In this document: positions 23,298 to 33,478 of the stretch, in pieces
Numbering within the stretch: the first letter of the stretch is position 1
How the letters are laid out: every line of letters starts with the position of its first letter
DNA from: Begonia masoniana
Taxonomy: Eukaryota; Streptophyta; Magnoliopsida; Cucurbitales; Begoniaceae
DNA: 64,000 bases
Direction of reading: 5' to 3'
Assembly (NCBI GenBank): GCA_022432975.1
Contig: CM039512.1
Coordinates: 36,639,730-36,703,729, forward strand
Made by a program: the position numbers and the translations under genes
Notes under the pieces: generated by a model
Seen by the model: the letters and a program-made list of their open reading frames with translations, nothing else
Databases searched by the model: none
Told to the model about the DNA's origin: nothing

Positions 23298-24464
23298 TGT
23301 AACACCCGAGATGACGGCCAGATGATTTTCCTAACTGTATTAACGGTCATGAATATTTAATCTTTACAGTTTAGAACTTATACCAAGAATAATTAATTTC
23401 ATGTGGATTTAAACTAGGTTGGGTGGCAAAGTTGTAATAATGGAGGGTGATGACCAATATATAAAGAAAAAGGAAATGTTTTAAACCTCACTCGAACCAC
23501 TGTAGCCGACACCTTCCTTTTCGGCGATTTCTTCTCTCCCAAGCTCTTGCTCTCTGCTTTTGGCATACTCTCTTCGACGATCGGTTCTCTGACTACTCTG
23601 TGCCCGAGGTATGCAATAGACAATGTAGCTATCTGTTAGCTTGTTAGCCCTGTTTTCTACTCGGCATTGGAGTTTTGGATTTTCTAATAGCCGACTAATA
23701 ATAAGAACATTTGGAATCTGAGAGTAGGAATGCTTTTATCAAATTGATTCTGGACATTTAGAACAACCACCCCTGAGTTATCGATAATCGAATCAGTCTA
23801 TTTTGGTTTTGGATTTCAAACTGCACAGGGTATTAGACTAAGGACTCGGGAATAACTTTAGTTATTAAATCTTAGGATAACTTGATATTAGAACTATTAG
23901 GATTTTTGTTTTAACTACTGCAATATAAATGTTTTAGGTGAAGAAGTTTGAAGAGAAAGGAGCTTAAGTGCTAAGGAGACCAGGTAAGTGAATGTATTAA
24001 GATTTTCGGCTAATAGAGCCCTACATCGTGGGAGTACCAGGTTGTTTTAGATGTCTGATGTTTACCTTATGATGATGAGCTTTTCTGCACTTGAAGGATT
24101 GATGAATGATGTGAGTTATGCTATTTGATGACCTGCTAGTGAATGTGAAGTTGTCTGCTCTGATAAGATCCTTGTCACAGTCTGATGGGTTAAAAGTTCT
24201 CATGTTCATGCATCATGAATGTTTCTCAAGCATAAGAAAATGTTTTAATGCATGTTTTCCATGAACAAGATATGTATGTATGTATGTATATATATATAAG
24301 ATTTATGCAACGTGGATTAAGTGAGGGTTGGGGGCGGTTCGGCGTATGTCACAGTCCAAAGAAGGACATATGAATACGACCCGCAGTAGGGAACAAGATC
24401 AAACTCACTGTCGAACCCTCTTTACCGGCACAAATTCTCTCTTGATCCACATAACCTAAACAAA

Positions 24465-24620
24465 GAATATGATCAAAGACTAAGAATGATGAATATGATC
24501 AAAGACTATGAATGATGAATATGATCAATGACTATGAATGATGAATATGATCAATGACTATGAATGATGAATATGACCAATGACTATGAATGTTGAATAT
24601 GATCTATGACTATGAATGAT
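24465..24620 (+). repeat. 26-bp tandem repeat, six units
   Basis: GAATATGATCAATGACTATG-type units start at 24465, 24491, 24517, 24543, 24569 and 24595. Confidence 0.92.
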
Positions 24621-25192
24621 GATTTCAAGCAAAGATATGAACAAGAAAAAGACTTATGAGCATGTGATTTTCCCAAACTGTACATTCATGCATCCATGTT
24701 AGTGTTGCATTCCTTACTAAGCATTAGGCTTATAGTTTAAACCTTATGATGTAGGTGACGAGTTTTCAGGTGAGGAACTCAAGGTTAATGAGGATGTCTA
24801 AGCTTGGTTGCTGGAGGATGCTCAGTGTGACAGTGAAGGCTGGATAGGCGATTAAGTTCCCTGGTTATGCTCATAGTAAGTCAGAAAAGTTTACGATGAA
24901 CAGATGACTAAATAGAACAGAATTTCTTATAACAACGAGATTTGGATTTGAAGGGCTTGTCTTTAGAGTCTGAATACGATTTTAAGGATTAATGAATGGT
25001 TTGTTTTGTTTGAGTCTTCCGCTATGCGTATTTTTAGATGAGTTTATGATTGCTACTCTTTGAGGTTTATGGTTACCAAGTTAGGAATCGGGTGAGTTGT
25101 GATATGTTCTATCGAATGAAGATGTTTGATGATTATAGTGTTTTACTGCCGTATGATAGAAGCTGGATGAGGCAATCATCCGGCTGACGTGA

Positions 25193-25435
25193 TGGGCAGA
25201 TGTAGAGTGTTTAAGCCATCGGATGATGAAAGTACTATTTTGTCATCTAGCGATCGGCAGATGTAGAGTGTTTAAGCCATCGGATGATGAAAGTGTTATT
25301 TTGTCGTCTAGCGATCGGCAGAAGTAGAGTGTTTAAGCCATCGGATGATGAGAGTGTTATTTTGTCGTCTAGTGATCGGCAGATGTAGTGTAATAAGTCA
25401 CCGGATGATGAGAATGCTATTTGTCGTTTAGTGAC
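25193..25435 (+). repeat. 61-bp tandem repeat, about four units
   Basis: GTAGAGTGTTTAAGCCATCGG recurs at 61-bp spacing (GTAG at 25202, 25263, 25324 and 25385), each with GATCGGCAGA and TTTTGTCGTCTAG. Confidence 0.9.
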
Positions 25436-25829
25436 CGGGTCATGTTTTAATTATTCACGTGAGATGCACATGACCACCGGATGATGTACCCTTATTTCAT
25501 CGGATGATGTAGAGAGCTTCTCCACCGGATGTTATAAATACGGTTTTGTCGTCTAGTGACCGGTAGATGAGGTTCATTCTTCTATCGGTAGATGCAGTCT
25601 ATAACTTAAAGTTTTCCCTTCACTAGCCGATACACATTGTACTGCCCGCCGGCAGATATGTAATGTTTTCCTTTGCCGATTGAGGTTTAGCGAATCGCAT
25701 ATGACATCTTGAGTTAAATTATGTTAAAAAAAAAAGAATGCACTGCTAATAATGAATCATGTGTGAGCAATAAGGATTAAATGATTAAGAAAGATACGGA
25801 TTATGTGACGATCCTCCTGGGTCGTTACA

Positions 25830-28157
25830 TCAAGTCCTGCCCAATCTCTAAGCCCTCTATTTACGATCTCAACTGTGTACTTGACACCTTACGACCAGGG
25901 CACGCGTCGGTTTATATTTAATCACTCAATACGTTGAACTCTCTTACTTATCAACTGGTCTCTACTAAGATTGTCTCTTATCCTCAATCCTCGAAACAAC
26001 TTCAACTTTCCAACGTTATTTGGGTTGACTATCGTTCAAGGATTCCTAACAACACCCAGGTTGCAATTCAAACTTCTCTTTATTTTTTCTTCAACTCTTT
26101 GAATTGAGTTCCATTAGTTTCTAACTTTCTTAATCCCGTGTTTATCGAATACGTGCCTAACCACTTCACGCCCTCAAAGCTTTCTCAAACTTCTTAGTCT
26201 AACGCTAAATCTCAGTTACACTACGACCTTATCCATCTACCGGGTATAACAATTTCTATATATATATATATATATATATATCGGAGTTGTAACTAACTCG
26301 CGTATAAGTTCGTTGACCTGAACCTTAGTCACTATTACAACTATCCGGGTTCACATTTCTCTAGTAATGCCCCCATAGAGCTTCTTCGTCAGTAGTATTC
26401 AAATTGTACACTTCCTTAGGCACCTCGCAGGTCCTAATAAAATTCTCAACTAATTTCGCGTTGCAACACTTCGCAACTATGTCATCAGAACACCTCCTGG
26501 TCTCGATGAGTCCAACCGGAAGCCAAAGTCGTTAACCATTTAGGATCTTTGTTCCCTTGTAGCGAAGATCCTATAAACATCACATTTCACTCTGAACTAC
26601 CTTAATGAGTTCTATCGCTATGTCCTTAATTAACTTTCTCTTACTATAGACGTTACACTCATCTGTTTAACTCGTTTCCTTATTAACTCCAAGTACAATT
26701 AAATCCCAAGGTTTTGCCATAGATTCACGCCAACTATTTATTCTAACCTTATATCACCCATGTGTCTATCGGCCTCGACCAGATAAACACCAGTCTTTTG
26801 GAACCTTTTCTGACTTAATCTCACTCTAAGTTTACTTAAGTGAGTTTATTGCACATCATTGTCCTTCCTATTCCATAAACCACAATTTCACAAATCGTTC
26901 GGCACTAACCACTGAGTTAAACTTCTAATCTTAACCCTTCATTGAATCTAACAATCCCCCGCACTTATCTCAAATGTCGCACGTGAACTTCTCTCAAGTT
27001 ACTCAACGGTCTATATCTTTTCGTTCCTCCTAGTCAGGTTCTAAATATTCCACTTGGCTCCTGCACAATGATTCACCCAACAGTTTTCTTGTTTACAAGC
27101 TTGTTGCAGATAAGTTTACGCCCTTGATTCCAATCTCCTCTAACCCCAAATCTTACTCTTCTATTTTCCTCGTATACCGATGTTCCTACTTCCTTCTTGG
27201 AGGTAAGCCTCACACATCTATTTAAACCATATCAACCATGACCTAACTCCGGTCATACTAATTACTTTAAACCTCAGTGCTAAACTTTTCTTTCAAATTG
27301 TTATCACTTTCGAGTTCTTAAGCCCTTCTTAGTTCCTAGGCTTTTTGTTTCATAACCTCCACTCAACACTACCTCTACCACTCACCGATTACTCTTAACT
27401 TTACTACGTTTCCCCCTTATAGTAAGTCAGTCGAATTTTTTTTTTTTTTTTTTTTTTACAATCGTTCTCAATTGACTAGTCCTTTCATACAATACTTAAG
27501 GTCGGTTAAACTTCGTATCTCGAGTAGTACCTTTTGTATAACTTTAACCCTTTATTGTCTCTAATTTCGTTAATCTTCCAACCCCAAGTAAATATCCTCA
27601 TCTTCTTCATCAATGTGGGTCAATACGAACACACCTACGTAATCGCGTCTTCAACTTCGAGTCGTCCTATCATCCCTTCAACAATCTACTTAAGCTAACT
27701 TTTGAGTGTCACCTAGTCTAGGTACTCCCAATTTTTCGTGGATCAAAGTTATTTAAATTCCTGCTAAATTTTCTTATCTACTTGTACGCACTAACGCTAT
27801 CTTGACAATCTAGAACATTCTCTAGCAAGTCTTACTTCTAAACTCCAAATTTCTCCTCTATTGATTTCATTCTAAATTCTAGAGGTCTGTTAATTAGGGT
27901 CTAGTTCCCATATATTTAAACCTCATATTCCATAAATTGAACCTATCTTATGGAAATTAGATTTTTAGCGCTTAATTCTCACGGTTATACCGGGTCATGG
28001 GCTTTAACGCATAACTCTATCCTTCCTTCTTTTATTCGAAGTCTACATTGTCCCCTCTCTATTCATAAGTTTATTTCAACCTATTACTCAATTATCATCT
28101 CCATACTTTTAACTCTATACTATATCTCTACTCTAATATCTTTTGCTCCATTAACTG
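25830..28157 (-). other. Non-coding internal region of element D
   Basis: 2.3 kb, strongly pyrimidine-rich on the plus strand (purine-rich in the element's own sense), with no long frame in either strand and no recognisable pol motif. It holds a (TA)n tract at about 26258-26283 and a T run at about 27436-27458. It sits where pol should be, so pol was replaced or has decayed beyond recognition. Confidence 0.6.
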
Positions 28158-28634
28158 TCAAAATAAAACTATACCTGAAACAGCTGAAGGTTGGACAGTT
28201 TCCTCTTCTCCAGTCAGGGCAAGTATCTTCGGTGCAACATTTTCCTGATCCCCGCCCGATTGGTCTCTGCTTGGCTTCAGGCAATCCTTGACATAGTGGC
28301 CAACCTCTCCACATCGAAAGAACTTACCTGTGCCTAATCTACACTTGCCACGGTGTTCCTTCTGGCATTTAGGACACAGGGGTCCCCGAGAAGTTCCTCG
28401 TACGCGCTTTCGTCGACTTGATTTGACTTCTTCCTTGCCCACCCTCTTCGTGCCGTGATTATTGGGAGCGACTAGTCCTTCGATCCTAGGGTTTTCTCGG
28501 TTCGTCAACATCCCCAGCTGACAAGATTGCCTATCTATAAGTTGCGCTTGTCGGTCAATGAGTTTGAATTGTTGGGTAATGACACCCCTTAATAGGTCTA
28601 TTGTGTCGTCCCTAGCGTCTCTACTTCGGACCAT
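28158..28634 (-). pseudogene. Element D gag with the central capsid domain missing
   Basis: 158 residues starting MVRSRDARDD. The N-terminus has the DRQ repeats seen in the gag of element B, but it then jumps to a basic linker and the zinc knuckles, skipping the roughly 150-residue retrotransposon gag domain. First knuckle CPKCQKEHRGKC is intact. The second lacks its first Cys (FFRCGEVGHYVKDC). The tail ALTGEEETVQPSAVSGIV matches the start of the protease region in B, then stops. The start codon fits the usual distance from the PBS (about 150 bp). The frame is open throughout, so a short RNA-binding protein could still be made. Confidence 0.85.
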
Positions 28635-28778
28635 TTTATAGCTCCTATAAAATCAAACAAATAATCTTAAGAAAATTAAAATCAATTAAACTTATAAACA
28701 TACTTACAGTTGAGGAAGGATGTCCGCATAGTGGCTGTGCAGTCGAGCGGTCTACAGAACTGTTTTTAAAACCCGGGG

Positions 28779-28790
28779 GCTCTGATACCA
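28779..28790 (-). other. Primer binding site of element D
   Basis: TGGTATCAGAGC on the minus strand, 5 bp inside the LTR boundary at 28796. Confidence 0.9.
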
Positions 28791-29089
28791 TAAATTGTAA
28801 CGACCCTCAAACTATTCCTGATTTTCTCGTATTATATTATTATTTTTTTTATCCTAAGATACACTTTATTACGATCAAGCGGAAAATCATATTTAAAACT
28901 TTTGAGCGGAATTTAAATTGAAATCAAAACCGTTAATACCGATTTTAGAACAACTAAATTTCAACTTAAAACAATTGAAATAAAACTTAAAACAATTATT
29001 TAAATAGTTGAAAACAGAGAAGAAACAATCGGCAAGCGAAACAAGACAAGAACAGGGGCAAAAAGGGACTTTAGTCCCTAAAATACAGG

Positions 29090-29260
29090 GGCGATTGATC
29101 GCCCAAAACGAGCGATCGATCGCCAGTTCACAAAACCGAGGAGCGATCGACCATTTCGCCTGGCGATCGCCACTCCAGGTGATCGCCTAGCAAGGAGGGG
29201 CGATCGATCGCCCCAAAGAGGCGATCGCCTAGCAAGGAGGGGCGATCGATCGCCAAGTAC
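29090..29260. repeat. Cluster of GCGATCGATCGC-type palindromes in LTR D
   Basis: At least six self-complementary motifs built on CGATCGATCG or GCGATCGC in 170 bp. The same cluster is in the truncated LTR copy at 21768-21925. Confidence 0.85.
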
Positions 29261-30275
29261 TATGGAATTTTTCCAGAGTGCTCCCCCCCCCCCCCCCTCT
29301 TCCTTTTTCCTTTTTCCTTTTTCCTTTTTCCTTTTTCCTTTCTTCTTTCTTTTTTTTCCTTCCTCCCCCTGCGTACACAATTCCCTTACCATATATCTAC
29401 ACACTAAACCTTTCAATAATCATCAACATAAACTCACTCACAACCCCATCGATTTCTCACTTGCCAATCACCCAAAATAAACGACTCAAAACACATTTGA
29501 AAACATAACCTAATTTCATAAAAACAAACCGCGTGGATATGTTTAAAAACCGAACGTTTCCCTAATACCAAACATTTACAAAACAAGTTTTCCAAAACGT
29601 TTAAAAACTTCAAAACATAAACCTATCAACTAGTCCAGATCCAAACATCCTATAATGTTCTATATGTACAATTATTTTACCTAAACATTTTCTATCCAAA
29701 TAACCCAAAATACCTACATACGTCCCCACGGGTCATAAAACGCCTCGACTGCGCCAGAGCACCCCCGCGAGCCACCTCCGCCAACTTCATCACTCCTTGG
29801 GTGGAGGGATCTCATCCTCACCAATATCCTGATCACCTACACCATACAGACAATCTATGAGCTAAAGGCTCAGTAAGTTTCGTAAATGCAATACATGCTG
29901 TGCGTATGAGTTTCAGAAATCATGTAACATTTTCTTATCATTACGTCGCAGACATATTGTCACCGAGGTATAAGCCCGCTAAAAGGAAAGGATTCATCCC
30001 GCGGTCGGACAACCCTTTCTATCTAGCAGAGTGGGATACATGCTCACACAAACAACAGCCATGCCTGAGCCCCACCTCACGTGACCAGATAACAGATTAC
30101 GTAGATTCATTTAGTTCAGACGATGTGGTATTGTGACAGACCCCTTTGTGCCTACACAATAGATCAATAGCCCCCTTTCAGGTCACATCTCTTTTCATGA
30201 AAACATCGCGCGGAAGTTCATTTTCTATGCTCTTTTAAAAACCATAATACATGAACACGTGCATAACATAACATT

Positions 30276-30400
30276 CAACATGTATACCATCAAGACAATA
30301 AAAAGCATAATCTATATTCTACATATGTACCATCAAGACAAGAAAAGTATAATCTATATTCTACATATATATCATCAAGACAATAAAAAAGTATAACCTA
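30276..30400 (+). repeat. 43-bp tandem repeat, three units
   Basis: ACCATCAAGACAATAAAAAG and variants start near 30286, 30329 and 30371, each followed by ATAATCTATATTCTACAT. Confidence 0.85.
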
Positions 30401-31502
30401 TAAAAGAACTAATCTTAACTACCCAACCAAAGCATATAAACCAACAATTCACCAAAACTCCTCGAGACGACATCGACGTACGGTGTAGGCCAGTCGACCA
30501 GAGTAAGTCACGAGAACTTACCTGTCATCCGTAGCGCACTGAGCTCTATCCACGAGCGTTGTTCACCTAAGGCAATTTCACAACAATCGACGTTAAAGCA
30601 CGTTCAAACCTTTAAGCGTCAAAACTAACTAAAGAATTTCTTAAAACTCTAGAATATTTTATTAAGGCATTTCGTCGAGCATTTCACATTCAACTTACCA
30701 AAACCTCCGTTAACAGAGTTTCCTAAAACTTTGAAAATCCATAAAACCCGAACATTTCTCAACGAATCGTTTAACTTCGTCCAATAACGTCCAACGCTTC
30801 CATTATCTTCACAACTACGGCAAACCTATCGATTTCTAACCCTAAATCACGTTTTTTACAAAACCCTAAACGAAACCCTAACCGTTAAACTTTATAAAAA
30901 CCGAACAATAACCTTCCAAAACTATAGAATCGTACCTAGAGTCGAGTTTGGGGAAGGAAACGCAAAGAAAACAAGTCGAACGGAGGAGGAGAAATCACCG
31001 GAATGGAGAACGCCGTTCGTGGGAGAGAGATCGCCTGAGGGTTCGCAGGGGGAAAAGAGAACCGTGAAATGAGGGACAAGAGAAAAAGGGTATTTGTAAT
31101 TTAATAAAATTTAACTTTGTAAATTACTATTTTGCCCTTGCCTTTGTTTTCTATTTGTTTCGTCGCTCGTTTCGTTAATTGTCCAACGATTCGGTTTCTC
31201 CAAATTTTCTTATTTCTCCAATAACTTCAACTTATTATCAGGGTCCTTTTAAAACTGTCCGTTTACAAATCGGACCTCGTTTACTATTTTTACTAAAACG
31301 TCATTTACATTACGATAAATATAATTCTCGTAAAATTAGCGTTACAACTCCTATAATTCCCGAAATTTTCTTAAAATTCATATTAATTATTAGCATCGTA
31401 ATAACGCTTTCTGTTTGCAAAACAGACTTGATTTGACATATTTAAAAAAATGTCATTTATATTAAAATATTAATATCCCGTAAAGCCGGGTATTACAATC
31501 TT

Positions 31503-31612
31503 GTTGATGTTTCAAGAAATGGTGGAAGAATTGGGAGAAATTCTAAGGGAGGTTTAGGCACTCTTGAACCAATACTAGGACGTTTTTCCGAAAGAGTTAC
31601 CCAAGGATTACC
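31503..31612 (+). pseudogene. Element H pol remnant, right part
   Basis: Resumes the fragment broken at 21475 (the ATCTT target copy is at 31498-31502). A short stretch reads DVFPKELPK, the conserved block just before the RT domain of gypsy pol. It ends at 31612, where LTR E starts. Confidence 0.65.
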
Positions 31613-32404
31613 TGTGACGACCCCAATCTCGTTAGAGCCGCCACGGACTTGTCGTGACCTACTCTTAAGGTATCCCTAGTTCATTGACATAAGATTTTTC
31701 ATTTTCTTTTAACACTTTAAAGACGAACTTGAGCATTTGAATCACTTTTCTCAACATTAAGGCCAGAAAACATCTCATAACACTTGGGACCCAAAAACAT
31801 AGAGGGGACATGGGTGTTACACGCCCAAGTCATTCGGCGCGCCCATGCCATGCGCTAGAGTGAAACCGGTCGACACTTCAGAAAACAGGTCGACACCTCA
31901 TTAGTCCCTGTTTTCTGTTTGAACAGTGACCGGTCGACACTTGACGAAATCGGTCGACACATCATTTGTCTCGGGTTGCAACTCTTTACAATTTTGGTCG
32001 GCACTTCAGAAGACTGGTCAACCCCTCATTGGTCTCTGTTTTCTGTTTGAACAGTGACCGGTCGACACGTGATGAAATCGGTCGACACTTTGACTGCTAA
32101 AATCCTCAATCAAAGACTTCATCCATTTTGACCCAAAAAGAAATCGATCGGCATAACGGCTAAAATCTTGACAAACCAAAACTGTGACGACTCCAACCCG
32201 ATCAGGGCCGCCACGGCCTAACCATGACGTAATCTTAACTTAAGACCTTGTAAGAATACAAATAAATTTGTCATCTTTGCGAACCTTAAATAACTTTGAC
32301 TTCTAAAATCCTTCGTCGACGTCAAGGATCATTGAAATCTCTCTCTCTATTTTTTTTTGTTAAATCATTTAAAAAGACTAAAAGAAAATTCACCCAAATA
32401 AATC

Positions 32405-32620
32405 ACGGCCGATCGATTGGCCCCTTTGGCCGATCGATCGGCCAGCGTTCTTTTTCCAGAACGCGGCCAAACATCTACGGCCGATCGATCGACCCCTTTG
32501 GCCGATCGATCGGCCAGCGTTCTATTTCCAGAACGCGGCCAAACATCAACGGCCGATCGATCGGCCCCTTTGGCCGATCGATCGGCCAGCGTTCTGTTTC
32601 CAGAACGCGGCTTGTTAGCT
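32405..32620. repeat. 72-bp tandem repeat with GGCCGATCGATCGGCC palindromes, three units
   Basis: Units start at 32405, 32477 and 32549. Each has two GGCCGATCGATCGGCC-type palindromes and a CGTTCT...AGAACG inverted pair. Both strands are open here only because 72 is divisible by 3. Confidence 0.93.
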
Positions 32621-33312
32621 GATCCCTCCTTCTTCCTTCGATATCTTGCACACTTCACATACACACACTAGGATCCCTCCCACAACAACTTACCTCTAAA
32701 CACACTTCAAACCAATCCTCTTCATTCTAAACTTCATCCAAATAAACGACTCAAAATCGCACATGAAAACGTATTAAAATTCCATGAAAATGGAATGCGT
32801 GGATCGCTCCAAAAACCAAGCTAATCCATGCAGCTTAAAATACCTAAAATCATCAAATATCATCCAATCTAATTTATAACACCAAAGTTAAACATAAAAG
32901 CAGAAATTCCTTAAAACATCATCAAAACAATAACGTTCCTCAAATCATTCTAAACAACACTACTCCAAGCCTACATCCACTGTACAATTACCAAAACGTC
33001 GAATCTCTCCATACGTCCTAAAATTTTCATCCAAAATCGGTCCAAATAACACCTATTTACCACAAAACGCTCGGAGCACACCCATGGGTTATCCAGCCTA
33101 GCCAAAACACGCCCCGTCGCCACGAGCTCCGCCCATCGACCAACTACACCTGATCATCAAGAGGGGGTTCCTCACCTTCGTTCTCGTCACCTACATCATA
33201 CGATAAACACATTAAGCTTAATGCTTAGTAAGGAGGTGCACTAAAACATGAGCATACATAATGCATGGTTTTTCGAAACATGTTCGTTTTTCATTTATTC
33301 ACTTTACACAAA

Positions 33313-33343
<31 letters not shown>

Positions 33344-33399
33344 TCTTTAGGCATGAGTAGGCACAGGCACCACCCCGTCTACCCTGTAGACCAAACACT

Positions 33400-33478
33400 T
33401 GCCCTGAGTTACCATTAACATATTATCGTGCCCTGAGTTGCCATTAACGTATTATCGTGCCCTGAGTTGCCATTAACG
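33400..33478 (+). repeat. 29-bp tandem repeat, three units
   Basis: TGCCCTGAGTTGCCATTAAC units start at 33400, 33429 and 33458. Confidence 0.88.

Larger units (their letters stand above)
23298..25829 (+). mobile_element. 3' LTR of the family A element
   Basis: 2,532 bp from TGTAACACCCGAG to GGGTCGTTACA, homologous to the solo LTR at 8456-11143. TATA-like TATATAAAG at 23458. It contains two arrays not shared in that form by the solo copy (24465-24620 and 25193-25435). The right flank is TCAAG; the left target copy was lost with the 5' part. Confidence 0.93.
21476..31497 (-). mobile_element. Element D: gypsy-type element with gutted coding region, minus strand
   Basis: 5' LTR 28796-31497 (2,702 bp), PBS, a shortened gag at 28158-28634, about 2.3 kb of non-coding internal DNA, then a remnant of the 3' LTR (21476-21968). 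ATCTT flanks both outer ends (21471-21475 and 31498-31502). A truncated family A element (21969-25829) replaces the rest of the 3' LTR. With most of gag and all of pol lacking, it is LARD-like (a large non-autonomous derivative) and would have depended on proteins from other elements. Confidence 0.88.
28796..31497 (-). mobile_element. 5' LTR of element D
   Basis: TGTAACGACCC...GGGTATTACA, 2,702 bp, flanked on the right by the target duplication ATCTT (31498-31502). It contains the palindrome cluster (29090-29260), a C(14) run with a (TTTTTCC)n-like tract (29283-29350), the shared LTR block at 29834-29880, and a 43-bp tandem repeat (30276-30400). Confidence 0.92.

Noticed and set aside
28779..28790. 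tRNA gene fragments suggested by TGGTATCAGAGC
   Set aside because: Each occurrence lies next to an LTR end and fits a primer binding site; no tRNA fold is present.
29078..29508. Lys/Arg-rich or Pro/Phe-rich frames over the C run and CTTTTTC tract
   Set aside because: Low-complexity translation of a microsatellite inside LTR D.
32296..32671. Open frames on both strands with 24-residue repeats
   Set aside because: By-product of the 72-bp palindromic LTR repeat.
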